Source: Phytophthora sp. 'mugwort'
Lineage: Eukaryota > Oomycota > Peronosporomycetes > Peronosporales > Peronosporaceae
Assembly (NCBI GenBank): GCA_033558025.1
Contig: JAUCEF010000007.1
Span: forward strand, 1,922,001-1,986,000
Direction of reading: 5' to 3'
DNA length: 64,000 nt
This document shows positions 22,782 to 33,332 of the stretch, piece after piece. A program made the translations under genes and the position numbers. Below the pieces are notes generated by a model. It was not told where the DNA came from. It worked only from the letters and a program-made list of their open reading frames with translations, and did no database searches. Positions within the stretch are counted from its first letter, which is position 1; the number at the start of each line of letters is the position of its first letter.

Positions 22782-23498
22782 GGCGCGCGGGATGAGGGGG
22801 TCGAAGAAGGACTCGAGGGGGCGGAGGCGCTGGGCTGGAGCTGCAGGCGTTAGGCTTCGGATTTTAGGCGGTCCGGAGGCTTTTGGCACGGGGTTTTGTG
22901 GGGAAACGTGGGCATACTGAAAGCAAGATAACTGCGTTTTTATTCCGAGCGACAAGCACGAGTCGGGATTGGAGGAAAAAAGACCAATCCGGGGTAGGGG
23001 GGGGCAGCGGGTTGGATCGGGAAACTTCAACTTACGTGTTGCGGGAAGAATTACGCATATTATTATAATAAAGTTTACAAAGGTTAGTAAAAGATTGCAA
23101 TGTTTATTTCCCATCGCAACTACCCTGACTCAGCTGCTACCTGTTGTAAGGAATAAAGTAGCTAAAGCGCTGCTCCTGTGCGATGTGCTGACAATACTCT
23201 CGACATTCGCGCAGGTGTCTGGTGACAGAACGTTCCTTCTCGACGACAAAGCTGCGAAGACGCTGTTCCAGCATCGCATTTGCGCCCTGTCGTTTCCCCG
23301 ACTGAATTGGTGAAACGAACGCCAAACTCTCGGCGAAAAACAAATTCTAGTAGAAATATGGCAGTATTTTCGGCGCTAGTTTCGTTTCCAGCTTGGAAGC
23401 ACAACACGCGATGATGCAGTGTATTGTACAGAAATCGCAACACTAGAAGAAGCTCCATACTGCATGAAGGCATCTCTCAGTTCTCATCTCATCTCACG
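22782..23498. promoter_or_regulatory. Divergent promoter of GSK3 and GH81 with paired CCAAT boxes
   Basis: A 717-bp intergenic region between divergent genes. Two CCAAT boxes face each other: GGATTGG at 22967-22973 and CCAATCC at 22984-22990, a perfect 7-bp inverted repeat about 190-210 bp upstream of the GSK3 start codon. Such dyads are plausible NF-Y sites; binding is inferred. The reading frame upstream of the GSK3 ATG is open for over 300 bp on the minus strand but has no domain. Confidence 0.45.
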
Positions 23499-25730
23499 AT
23501 GAACAGCCACCCTCCGCCTTGTAGCACCTCCCGTCCCTGGTTCTTGTTAGCAGCACTCTTCTCCCAGCTTCTTCTTGGACAAGAGACACTTGTTGTTCAT
23601 GCACAGACAGACTCATGGGATGTCAGCGGCAAGTTCCCGTCACCGACACAGCTCATTAATGCAACCATCGAGCAGTCGACGTTCTGCAAGCCTCGTCATC
23701 TCGACACAATGCGTAGTAAACCTGTGCCTACGAATGCCTGGTGGGGCAACCTCATCACGTGCGATTCAACAACAAATGCCACAGGCCCCATCTGGCCCAA
23801 TCCATTTGCCGTCAGCGTCGAGTATTCTGGAGCTTATGGCTTTGCACTCAGCTATCCGTATCGCAACCGGTTCTTCGGTGGAGTCACAGACGGCATCGCC
23901 AAGTATTATGCACATCCAAAGCGTAATGAGATCCAACTGACTGCTTGCGAGTTCGCGACTTCAATTCCGGACATGCAGGTCATTAACTGGACAGATTTGG
24001 GCGTCACTGTGCAGCTCCAAGCACCGTCTTCGGCGGGTACTGTCAAGTCCAGTATGGTAAGCGGTATGGCGTACTTCAGTGCCACGTATGAAGGACTCAC
24101 TCCCGAGGTATTATTTGAAGCTCCCATTGCCACAGTTAACGGCCTTCCTGCCAGCATTGGCACTCGTTACTCGGGGTCCAAGTTCAAGATCGTCGCTGTT
24201 AGTGGCCAGCACTGGTGGCTTCATGTCTTCTCTTCATCGTCTAGCGGTATCCAGCTCAATCTTGCGACTAGTATGATCTTACAAGGTTTGACTTCATTCA
24301 ATGGAGTGATCCGTCTCTCGGCAATTCTTGATGCCACGCAGTCCGCTGCACAGGATACATATAGCAGTTGTATCGTAACTGGTGGAGATGTGGAGATCAC
24401 GAGCGATTCCAAGTACGGGTTCCAATGGAAGACAGAGGGGGACTGCTCCAAGGGGCTGCTCCACTACGCACTGGATCACCACACCAAGTCTCTCACTGCA
24501 GCTAGTGTGGCAGAAGTAGCCAATGTTGCCATGTACTCGGCCACTCGAGGTCTCATGAAAGGGTTCATCACGGTGGCATCTCCACCTGCTTGGAGCTTCT
24601 ACGAGTCGCGAGCGATTCCCGTGACTCATTACCCACGGACTCGCCTCACACGAGCTGTCGCCCTGCAGCAAGATCTCATGACGAAGCTGCATGCTGATAT
24701 CCAGAGCATTTGGACGGTGTCAAAAGACGGGAGTTACTACTTCACGGGTAAACTCGTGCAGCAATATGCGTCCTTGTGCTTGATGGCCAATGATCCCGTG
24801 ATTGTCGGCTCGGACGTCTCACTCTTGCGTCGCTGTGTGACCAAACTCGAGACTGCCATCGCTCCGTTCCTCGACAATAGTTGGAAATACAAACTCAAGT
24901 ACGATGCGGTCGTGGGCGGCGTTGTGAGCTCCGAGGGGTTCATGACGGGCGACGTGAACGCTGACTTCGGCAACACCGTGTACAATGACCACCACTATCA
25001 TTACGGCTACTGGGTGCACATGGCTTCAGTGCTCAACTATTTGCACCCGACATGGAAACGGATTGGAGAGCTGAACAACATGACGCGCCTACTACTTCGT
25101 GACGTTGCCAACCCGTCGCGTGATGACCCGTACTTCCCAAAATTCCGTGGCTTTGACTGGTTCCGAGGCCACTCGTATTCTCATGGATTAACTCCATTAG
25201 CTGATGGTAAAGATGAAGAGTCCACGTCCGAGGATATTAACTTTGCGTATAGCATGGCACTCTTTGGTCAGAGCACGAATCATACGCGTATGAAGGATAT
25301 CGGCCGTCTTATGACCAAAGTAAGTGTGCGTTCCATCCAGACGTACTTCTTGTTCGACAGCACAAACACGATCCACCCAGCTGCGTATCGATCGCGTATG
25401 GTCCCTGGCATTCTGTTTGACAACAAGGCCGACTACGCGACGTGGTTCTCCGCTGACGAGTACATGATCCACGGCATCCAGATGCTGCCAGTGACACCTG
25501 TTACCGAGTACGTACGGACGTCGACTTTCGTCCAGGAGGAATGGGATAACATCCTGTCCAAGCTCGACATCGTGACGCGTGATGAGCTGTCCAACTCGTG
25601 GCTCTCGCTCTTGTATCTCAACTACGCGCGGGTGAACAAGGCGCAGGCTCTGGTGAAGCTTAACCAATGCACCGCCATGATGGACGGTTTGTCGCGATCC
25701 TGGGCGCTCTATATGGCCGCGCAGTACTAA
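23499..25730 (+). CDS. Secreted GH81 endo-beta-1,3-glucanase
   Basis: Intronless, 743 residues. An upstream in-frame ATG at 23424 exists, but the ATG at 23499 directly opens a signal peptide (SRPWFLLAALFSQLLLGQ, likely cut near AQTD), so it is preferred. Family GH81 is shown by NAWWGNLITCD, NPFAVSVEYSGAYGFALSYP and the catalytic segments NADFGNTVYNDHHYHYGYW (about 488-506) and STSEDINFAYSMALFG (about 573-588). The latter holds the acidic residues expected for inverting hydrolysis. The substrate is beta-1,3-glucan, the main oomycete wall polymer, so a role in wall remodelling during growth or release is likely. Several N-x-S/T sites are present. It is convergent with DHX29 with little space between. 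Confidence 0.93.
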   Translation: MNSHPPPCSTSRPWFLLAALFSQLLLGQETLVVHAQTDSWDVSGKFPSPTQLINATIEQSTFCKPRHLDTMRSKPVPTNAWWGNLITCDSTTNATGPIWPNPFAVSVEYSGAYGFALSYPYRNRFFGGVTDGIAKYYAHPKRNEIQLTACEFATSIPDMQVINWTDLGVTVQLQAPSSAGTVKSSMVSGMAYFSATYEGLTPEVLFEAPIATVNGLPASIGTRYSGSKFKIVAVSGQHWWLHVFSSSSSGIQLNLATSMILQGLTSFNGVIRLSAILDATQSAAQDTYSSCIVTGGDVEITSDSKYGFQWKTEGDCSKGLLHYALDHHTKSLTAASVAEVANVAMYSATRGLMKGFITVASPPAWSFYESRAIPVTHYPRTRLTRAVALQQDLMTKLHADIQSIWTVSKDGSYYFTGKLVQQYASLCLMANDPVIVGSDVSLLRRCVTKLETAIAPFLDNSWKYKLKYDAVVGGVVSSEGFMTGDVNADFGNTVYNDHHYHYGYWVHMASVLNYLHPTWKRIGELNNMTRLLLRDVANPSRDDPYFPKFRGFDWFRGHSYSHGLTPLADGKDEESTSEDINFAYSMALFGQSTNHTRMKDIGRLMTKVSVRSIQTYFLFDSTNTIHPAAYRSRMVPGILFDNKADYATWFSADEYMIHGIQMLPVTPVTEYVRTSTFVQEEWDNILSKLDIVTRDELSNSWLSLLYLNYARVNKAQALVKLNQCTAMMDGLSRSWALYMAAQY

Positions 25731-25853
25731 GTGAATGAAAATCTCATACACTACTAACAACTTACCTGCCACTCGTAGTCTTTGATTTCAGCTTGTACGT
25801 CTCTTTCAGTAGGACAGCCAGCAATTCGGTGCTCAATAACTACATAGTAATCT
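25731..25853. other. Convergent GH81/DHX29 spacer, possible extra DHX29 exon
   Basis: On the minus strand a 46-bp GT-AG interval at 25885-25840 could be spliced so that DHX29 continues as SVIEHRIAGCPTERDVQAE and stops near 25757. The unspliced frame stops at 25854. Both are readable and I cannot choose between them from sequence alone. Confidence 0.3.
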
Positions 25854-28800
25854 CTAGTCCCGTTGTTTCCCAGCGCCCAGCTGACCTGAAAGCTGTTTCT
25901 TGGGGTCACGCTCCTCATACTCAGCAAGGCACAGGATGCGTAACACATCCACCAATAATTCTCGCGCTATTTGCTTCGTCTTGGACTCAGTATTGCCACT
26001 ACGGGCGTACGGTGGCGTCTGCAGACTGGCGTCGATGGCTTCGAGGACTGCACTGCGCATTTCCTGTACCAACGTCGCCGAACGGAACGAACTTTGAAAG
26101 ATGACCCAGCCATTCACACGCAGACCAATCGTCTCATTGCCGTCCTTGTCCTTGCGTCGCAATTGTGGCAGCAGCTCGAGTGAATGGCTAAACAGACACA
26201 CAGCCAAAGGTAACACAAGACTCGAGGCCGGGAGATAGATCTGCGACGTGTGCAGCTTTACTGCGTATGTGAGGAAGTTGCTCGCACCGAAGTTTGCCAC
26301 TTTGTAGTTAATCGAGCCTGGATGCACCACGACAATACCATGATCACGTTCGCGAAGCACCGCGCGTTTGGGGCCATACGTCGACGTTGGTTCAGCATGC
26401 ACCAGGTTCGGGGCCAGACCAGCATACAGGATAGCAGATATCGTCGCTAACTCTTGGAGCGTCATTCGCTCGTCTCCAGCGGGCTCCGACGGCGGCAAGA
26501 AGCCAAGCTGAGCCACAAGCCTTCGGAACTGACGTTTGAGCTTGCTTAGCTCTCGGAGACTTCGATGGCTCAGAAAATGCTGGTGGCAAAAGCTCTTCTC
26601 ATTGATTCCACTCTTCCTGCCGTTCTGTACAACGTAGCGCCAGGTCTCGAAAGCATTCACATCGGTAAGCAGGTCGCTCGCGCCAACGGCGAAAGTCTGA
26701 CGTGCCTGCTTCATTTCATTCTGACGACCAAAAGGTGCCACAAACGGCGACTTGGTTTCCAATACAGCAGCGCAAGTACTGGCCGCGTCAAACACCCCAA
26801 AGAGTGCTCCAAGCAGTAGCAGTTTGCCAACCTTCACGTCAACAGGTAGTCTCGCCAAATGAGCCCCTAATTTCGTGAGAGCTTCGTCTTCACGGTTCAG
26901 CGCGCCAATCTCAAAGAGCTCCTCCAGCGCATCCCGTATACTGACGTCGTCGGGTGGGTCCAAGCATGCACGTAGGAACTCTCCACACCCGTCCTCCTGC
27001 TTCCCACGTACACCAAAAGTCTTAATCTGCAAACACAGCGATGTCAATGGCGCACGCTGGATCTCAGGAACCGGTTGCTCAAGCATCACGGAACGGAAAA
27101 CAGACTGCGGAAAGAGACGGAAACACGACCCACCGCTCGTACGACCGGCTCGACCAGCGCGCTGCTTGGCGTTGGCACGCGCTACCCAAATCTCGTCGAG
27201 TACATTGGTGCGACGCTGGGCATCGTGGCTCATCTGCTTTACGCGTCCAGTATCAATCACAACCTTAACGTCATCAATCGTTAAGGATGTTTCGGCAATG
27301 TTCGTGGCTGCAATGACGCGAATAACACCGGGACGTTGTCGAAAAATGCGTTGTTGTTCCTGTGCTGAAAGTGACGAGTGAAGTGGCAGAAGCTCGAGCT
27401 CACGGTCGTGCACATCGTGACGTAGTAGACGGCTCCCTCCAAGTAGATCCAGTAGCGTAGTGATCTCTTGGAGACCCGGGAGGAAGACAAGTACTGACGC
27501 GCTCTGTTTCCCACTTTTCGACAGAGAAAGCAGCTCCGTTTCCGTCGTAATGTGCTCCAATAGCGCTTGAATGAGCTCGTAATTTACCACTGACGCATCA
27601 ATGCGTTCTAAAGCAAGCAGCGTGGACTCGCTGTAATTTTCAGCCAGCATACGTTGCGTCTCGCTTGTAGTCTTAGAGGAGGACCCAGATGAGGTGGTCC
27701 ATGAAACTTGCTGTGTGTACGACGTGCCTCCACGGCCAGAGATCGTAACTTGTGTCGAGTTCCGGCCTGATCCGCTTTCATCCACTGGAAGGTAGGCGGG
27801 AGACTCCTCATCCACAACAAACTGCGTCTTTTCAAGCACATCTTCGAGGTAGAACTGCTCGACAGGGAACGTGCGGCCAGGAACTTCAATCATCGGACAC
27901 ACAGCAGCACCACCAAAATATTGCTGGAAGCTCGCAGCGTTGAGCGTAGCGCTCATGAGAATCACCTTGAGCGGCGGTAACGTACCACCAAACTTCCGAC
28001 GCCGTGCAGCGTTACCTTCAGTCAGGAACTGGCGTAGCATGGCCAATAGTACGTCGCTCTGAAGATCACGTTCGTGTACCTCATCTACAATCACGTGACT
28101 CACTTCTTGGCCTAATGTGCGTGGGTCTTGCAACTTCCGAAGCAATATTCCAGTTGTACAGAAGAGCAGCCGTGTACGTCGTGTCATGCGCGTTTCAAGG
28201 CGAATCTGGAATCCTGTAAGCGAGTCACCCGTGCCCATGTTTGATTCGCCAAGCTCATCAGAGACGCGTTCCGCCAGACTAATCGCAGCTAACCGTCGAG
28301 GTTGAGTGCAAACAATTTGTCCACGGGCACCTCCAGGCTCGGACAGCAACAAATCCTCGAGCAAGAACTGCGGCACCTGCGTACTCTTACCACAACCAGT
28401 CTCGCCCGAAATCAGGACCACATCGTGGGTCGACAGCACTTCGACCACTTGGTTCTTAAAGGACGCAATAGGCAAAGATTCACGCTGTGGGAGCTTGGAG
28501 CGATATGCACTTGAGCGCATACGCTTTTGTAGCTGTTCACGTAGCTGTTGCGACAGCTCCAACGCAGCTTTGCTGTCACTTTCGCTTTCTTCTTCAATCT
28601 CCAGTTCGTCCACAGATGGAGGTACCTCATCACTGGTAGACACAATGGGCTCCTTGATACTGGCCTTGTCTTCATCAGAGAGATCAGCGTCCCAGTCGTC
28701 GACACTCCAATCCTTCAGCGTCGTATCTGTATCCTTCTTTCCAACTGAGACGGAAGGTTTCGATACCTCGACGACAGCTTGCTTTTGAGCAATCTCGGCG

Positions 28801-30497
28801 GGGAGGGAATACAAAATCTCCGTCAAAAGTTCGTCTTGTTCATCTCGGTCGGCTGCTGCTGCTATCTTCTTCTCCTCCTGCTGCTCCTTGCTCCATTTCT
28901 GCCACATATCGCGGTATACCGGTGGCAGCACTCGATAGAGTGGCAGATCTGACGTTAGCTTGAACAATGCGCTAGTAGCAACAGCGTCCTTCGCCTCTGA
29001 GATTGAATCAAACCCTTGTGCTGCATCACCGGCGTCTCTCACACTGACATCGAATTTGCCACGAGTTTTGTTACCAAGAACAACCGAGTACAAGTGTCCT
29101 CCACCTGGTGGACGGGTCAATTTCTTGTACTGAGGCTTCTGCAATCCATTCTTGCGGCAATGTTGTTCCAGGTGGTCACGCGGCGACTTTCCTGTCCAGG
29201 GCGTTCCAGCAGCAGCGTGTACCTGAGCGGCTTGAGCTGCCGCTGCTTGGACTTTCAGCATGTTCCGTCCCTTCTTGTTCTTGCCTCCTTTGCTCTTCTT
29301 CCCCTTTGACGCAACCAAATCTGCCGCTGCTTGGGCAGCGATAAGAGCAGCCGTATCGATAGCAGAACTCTTATTAATCAGCTCTGCGCTTACCACAGTA
29401 GTCTCCGCCTCTTCCAAGAGCCCTAACATGCCACCGTCCTCGCCATTCTCGTCATCTTCCGCTAGAACAGCCAAGGTAGATTCCTCCTTGTTCTCACCCT
29501 CCTCATTCGCTTCCACCGCCTCTTCCTTCTCTGTCATCCTAAGCGCTAGTAACAACAGTTCGTTGTCTGCATCTTCAATTGCAGGGAGAAATACAGCTGG
29601 CAGTTGTTTCTTCTCGAGAGTGACGGTATTCTTGTCGGTAGTAGATGGCTCCTTGTTGGCATTTTCCTGCTTCATGTCCTTCTTCTTCGCCTTCTTCTGC
29701 TGCTGCATCGGATCTCTCCAGCCACGGGCTAACAATTGGCGTCGAGTATCCTGCACCTGCTCGTTTAACTCTCGAGTCTTGAGCTTGTCACCGCTCTTGG
29801 CTTTTTTCTTGCTCTTGCGTTCCTTCAAGCGATTCAGCGCCCCCACCAGCTCATGGTAGCGCGTCTCCAGCTCCTCCAGCTCGCGAGCTTCGGGCGTCAC
29901 CTCGTCCTCTTGTCGAGCCAATTCCTCCTCTCGTGCGGCCATGTTCAGCACATACTGCTGCGTCCATGAGAGTGCTTCGGTGTGCTTCGCATCAACCTTC
30001 ACTTCCTCCTGGTCCACCTCCTTCTCCTGGTCGCAGCTGTTCACCACCTGCTCTACCTTCTCCTTCAGCTCTATCCGTCCCCCCTTCTTCTCCCTCACCG
30101 GGGCGTTCACCTCGGCCAACAGTTCCCCGCCGTCCGAGTCCCGGTCGCTGAGTAGCTCCGTGGGCAGCGCGCGCAGTGTGGGCGGCAGCTCGTCGCTCGC
30201 GTGCTGCAGCGCTAGGAAGCTCAACGCATCCTCCAGCGAGTTGGTATAGGCCAGGGCCTCCTTGCTCAGCTCCAGTGACGCGCCATAGTCCTCGCGGAGA
30301 GAGCGCAGCGCACGCGCCAACTTCTTCTTGCTACGCTGCTGCAGCTGCACGTCCGCGGCCTCCGAAGATGAGGCCAACACTCCCGGACGGAAACGTGCAC
30401 GCTGCGCCTCGCAACGGGAGGAAAGAACGCCCTTGTGCACGAGCTGCTCCAGATCGCGGCGAAACTCGAAGCCGCGCTCCAGCATTGCTGACGCCAT
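25854..30497 (-). CDS. DHX29: DHX29-like DEAH-box RNA helicase
   Basis: One long exon from ATG 30497 gives 1547 residues (human DHX29 is about 1370). The N-terminus is charged and coiled, with a helical block NSLEDALSFLALQHASDELP typical of DHX29. A double-stranded-RNA-binding-like fold lies at about 440-525 (PRDHLEQHCRKNGLQKPQYK). Helicase motifs are complete: Walker A GETGCGKST near 699, DEVH near 804, SAT, FLPGLQEI and QRAGRAGR, then HA2 and OB-type C-terminal domains. DHX29 binds 40S subunits and promotes scanning on structured 5' UTRs. Long lysine- and glutamate-rich linkers separate the domains. Other DEAH proteins lack this N-terminal arrangement, so the assignment is fairly secure. 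A 3' intron is possible (25885-25840). Confidence 0.88.
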   Translation of the reverse strand: MASAMLERGFEFRRDLEQLVHKGVLSSRCEAQRARFRPGVLASSSEAADVQLQQRSKKKLARALRSLREDYGASLELSKEALAYTNSLEDALSFLALQHASDELPPTLRALPTELLSDRDSDGGELLAEVNAPVREKKGGRIELKEKVEQVVNSCDQEKEVDQEEVKVDAKHTEALSWTQQYVLNMAAREEELARQEDEVTPEARELEELETRYHELVGALNRLKERKSKKKAKSGDKLKTRELNEQVQDTRRQLLARGWRDPMQQQKKAKKKDMKQENANKEPSTTDKNTVTLEKKQLPAVFLPAIEDADNELLLLALRMTEKEEAVEANEEGENKEESTLAVLAEDDENGEDGGMLGLLEEAETTVVSAELINKSSAIDTAALIAAQAAADLVASKGKKSKGGKNKKGRNMLKVQAAAAQAAQVHAAAGTPWTGKSPRDHLEQHCRKNGLQKPQYKKLTRPPGGGHLYSVVLGNKTRGKFDVSVRDAGDAAQGFDSISEAKDAVATSALFKLTSDLPLYRVLPPVYRDMWQKWSKEQQEEKKIAAAADRDEQDELLTEILYSLPAEIAQKQAVVEVSKPSVSVGKKDTDTTLKDWSVDDWDADLSDEDKASIKEPIVSTSDEVPPSVDELEIEEESESDSKAALELSQQLREQLQKRMRSSAYRSKLPQRESLPIASFKNQVVEVLSTHDVVLISGETGCGKSTQVPQFLLEDLLLSEPGGARGQIVCTQPRRLAAISLAERVSDELGESNMGTGDSLTGFQIRLETRMTRRTRLLFCTTGILLRKLQDPRTLGQEVSHVIVDEVHERDLQSDVLLAMLRQFLTEGNAARRRKFGGTLPPLKVILMSATLNAASFQQYFGGAAVCPMIEVPGRTFPVEQFYLEDVLEKTQFVVDEESPAYLPVDESGSGRNSTQVTISGRGGTSYTQQVSWTTSSGSSSKTTSETQRMLAENYSESTLLALERIDASVVNYELIQALLEHITTETELLSLSKSGKQSASVLVFLPGLQEITTLLDLLGGSRLLRHDVHDRELELLPLHSSLSAQEQQRIFRQRPGVIRVIAATNIAETSLTIDDVKVVIDTGRVKQMSHDAQRRTNVLDEIWVARANAKQRAGRAGRTSGGSCFRLFPQSVFRSVMLEQPVPEIQRAPLTSLCLQIKTFGVRGKQEDGCGEFLRACLDPPDDVSIRDALEELFEIGALNREDEALTKLGAHLARLPVDVKVGKLLLLGALFGVFDAASTCAAVLETKSPFVAPFGRQNEMKQARQTFAVGASDLLTDVNAFETWRYVVQNGRKSGINEKSFCHQHFLSHRSLRELSKLKRQFRRLVAQLGFLPPSEPAGDERMTLQELATISAILYAGLAPNLVHAEPTSTYGPKRAVLRERDHGIVVVHPGSINYKVANFGASNFLTYAVKLHTSQIYLPASSLVLPLAVCLFSHSLELLPQLRRKDKDGNETIGLRVNGWVIFQSSFRSATLVQEMRSAVLEAIDASLQTPPYARSGNTESKTKQIARELLVDVLRILCLAEYEERDPKKQLSGQLGAGKQRD

Positions 30498-30986
30498 GAT
30501 CGGCACTTATCTATACTGTAGGTCTGAATTATTGCGCCGTATAGAGTAACCCAAAATATACTTATACGGACAATAAAATTTACAACGTCATAAAAAATAA
30601 TTTGAATAATAATTGATTTTTTCTAAAATTATATTCAATTATGTTTCTGTATTGATTACTGAATATTCCTGTGTCGGGTGTCATGGCCGAGCATTATGTC
30701 TGTTAACTAGCTGTATCCGTCGGGGTCATGAAGCCCGATACGTTACATCAAACGTAGTCTTCCACCATATTTGGAGCTCAGGGAAACATGGATAATGATG
30801 TGTTGCCAAGTTTTATCTATATTTTTCAGGAATAGATGACAGCTTTCTTACGGGGGCAGTAATTTATATTTACCATGTGTATTCCATGTTGGACACATGT
30901 TGACAGCACGACATGAAATTGAGACTCCTCGCAAAACGGAAACGTCGGATCCTGTTGGGTATAATAACGGAAACGAGGAGTCCTCA

Positions 30987-31097
30987 ATGTTTTCCATGTT
31001 TGTCCAACCATGCTTTGACGAGGTATATATATTATGTCAAAACTTACGTCTTGGAATAACCTCGTCAAAGCATGGTTGGGACAAACATGGAAAACAT
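30987..31097. repeat. Foldback inverted repeat with ~37-bp arms
   Basis: The left arm 30987-31023 and right arm 31060-31097 are reverse complements except for one extra G, separated by a 36-nt AT-rich loop. Flanking partial repeats (CTCCTCG near 30926-30932 against CGAGGAGT near 30974-30981) extend the symmetry. It resembles a miniature foldback element or the hairpin of a terminal repeat; no ORF is associated. Confidence 0.7.
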
Positions 31098-31435
31098 GGG
31101 CAACCATGGTAAGCCTGGATACTCACATGAAAACATGTATTAGCATGGTTAGCAGCGGGATCCTATATTTACTCGCCGTTCACCTTGTTTTTGCTCTCGT
31201 AGCCGAAGTTCACAAATGCGTGCATAACAGACTCCCCGATCATGACTTTTTGGCAATTTTTGTGCGTCCTCATGTGCCTCGCTCCCCTTACATAGATCCT
31301 GTTGAATATCATCTCGCTACGCCTCGATAATGCAAACTTGTATTTTCCCCGCGCTGAAACGCAAACTCAAAGGCTACATCTCCGTTGACACGTTTCTACA
31401 ATAATGCTAGACTTCGGACATCTCAGCATACACAC

Positions 31436-31453
31436 CACACACACACACACACA
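31436..31453. repeat. CA dinucleotide microsatellite
   Basis: A run of CA units (on the other strand TG) inside AT-rich spacer sequence. Simple-sequence repeat. Confidence 0.8.
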
Positions 31454-32272
31454 GTCTTTTTGCTTCTTTTCCAGCCATGACATTGGCAAAGTTTTTGTAC
31501 ATGTACTAAGTACAAGAGAGATGAGGTTTTTGTCTGAGATGGACGTTGAGGTCTGTTCATAGTCAACCGCTTGCATGATTTTATCGATCACACGTAAGAG
31601 AAATTCGTGATAACCCGCAGACTCTTCGCTTTCTCATTTTTATCAAGAACTCGATCAACCTCGAGTGCTTTCATCGGTGAACTATTTTCCTTGTAATATG
31701 AAGCTAAGAAAAAACATGCCGGACTATACGACTTCGGCGTCACATGAGAAAACCCGGGGGAACCTTTTGCCCTAGGATGTTCAGATCGCAAGTCCGGAAT
31801 TATAGCAACAAAGTGAGAGGTGTGAGACCCACTCTTCCTTAATAATTCTGTTCAAGAATTTCCATGATGCTCGCATGTCAGATGGTAAATACATACAGTT
31901 TTGCCCTCCGCAACGAGGCCTTGGTCAAGCAATGGATAAATGCGGCAACGAAAACCCCCGCAAAAACAATGTACTTTTCACTGTGGAAAATTTGGTAAGC
32001 CAATCAAAATCGATCTCTACACTTGGTTTTGTACTCCAGTTGGTATTGTGATTTGCAGCCGTTTTGGCAACGCCCTGAAATCTGATATCGAGGACCGATT
32101 TGTAGAGATGGTCCGATTTGCATATATAATGGGTTGGATGTAAAGAGGACGATGAGGCGCCAGGATCTGAATTGGCAAACAGAAGTCCGTTTTGCCGCTT
32201 CAATCGCGCAAAAACGAATGGACAGTAGATTGGCCACCCACTGAGCTTAGCTGTTCATTCATTTGCAAACGC

Positions 32273-33263
32273 ATGACCTATCACGATGACTTCCGCTGGC
32301 GAGCATTAGCTCTCCTGCACGTGTATGACGTCCCGGTTTCGCCGTATCCGAGCTCTTGGCCCTACGTTACGGACAATACGTTGCTGCATCTTTCTTCACG
32401 ACGGTATCGTTAACGACAACGCGAAGCACAAGCGGCGTCAACGCTGGCCATATGAGGTGCTACACGCTGTGAAGGCTTCTGTTCAAGACCATCCTACTTT
32501 CTACATCGAAGAATTGCGTGACCACATAGTGTCGCTTTTTCCAGAACTACCCAACGTTTCTACGTCTACAATAAGTCGCGTCCTGAATTTCGACCTGAAT
32601 TTAAGCCGGAAAGTGCTATCTAAAGCGGCGCGAGAAGCCGTGCCAGCTGAAATCGAAATATTTCGCGCAAAGTTGCGTCCCATATATTCGTTTGCTGAGC
32701 AGCTCGTTTTCCTCGACAAGACGCAAAGGATTGGCGTCATTCCTACCGTAGGTACGGTTGGTCGAGACGAAACACAAAGGCCGTCGTGAAGTTGCCTTTC
32801 CGCAGAGGAAAACGATTGTCCATCGTGGCGGTGCTGGACGTGAACGTTTTTTTTTGGTCGGGATTGGACAAAGGGCACATTTACGAGAGGGCGATTCAAT
32901 GAAGCCTTCCTCAGGTGCGTTGTACCGCACCTGAACCCATGGCCTTTGCCCCGGTCATTGTGATAATGGATAATGCAAAAATCCATGCGTTTCCCGAATT
33001 GGAGGAAGCAGTGCATGCCTGCGGTGCTCGGCTACTTTTTCTCCCACCGTATTGTCCGCAGCTCAACCCGATTGAGCCTTGCTTCGGTCTCCTGAAACGG
33101 TGGATTCAGAAGCAGCTAGCCTGGTTTCCCCCTATACCCGGAAATGGTGCTGGGTGTGGCCATGCGCCAGTGCACTGGTCGTGGGATAATGGTTGCCACG
33201 GCACATTCCAGCACTGTGGATATCTTGGCGATTCATTATGAGACGAAACGTTTGATGCCTTAA
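32273..33263 (+). pseudogene. IS630/Tc1-mariner-like DDE transposase, frameshifted
   Basis: Translating across frames recovers one transposase: an N-terminal helix-turn-helix region from MTYHDDFRWRALALLHVYDV, KHKRRQRWPYEVLHAV and STISRVLN, then the catalytic core. The first Asp region reads LVFLDKTQ, then SYRRYGWSRRNTKAVVKLPF, NEAFLRCVVPHLNPWPLP, and VIMDNAKIHAF with the second Asp. LPPYCPQLNPIEPCFGLLKR contains the third acidic residue. At least four frame changes (about 32335, 32730, 32895 and 32955, plus one near 33140) make it non-functional. The first motif has lost the usual Glu after Asp (DK instead of DE). The family is IS630-like as found in oomycetes, inferred from the PxLNPIE box. 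Confidence 0.85.
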
Positions 33264-33332
33264 AAGACCTGTAAAATTGCTACCGTAAACAACAATTCAC
33301 ACTCGTTCTTCCTACTCGATCATGGCTGCCAT

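Larger units (their letters stand above)
30498..32272. other. AT-rich intergenic region with foldback and microsatellite
   Basis: About 1.8 kb upstream of DHX29 without a supported gene. It contains a strong foldback hairpin (30987-31097), a CA repeat (about 31436-31453) and scattered short ORFs. The DHX29 promoter is expected near 30500-30600. Confidence 0.5.

Noticed and set aside
23424..23498. Upstream in-frame ATG for the glucanase
   Set aside because: It would place 25 charged residues ahead of the signal peptide; the ATG at 23499 gives a normal secreted protein.
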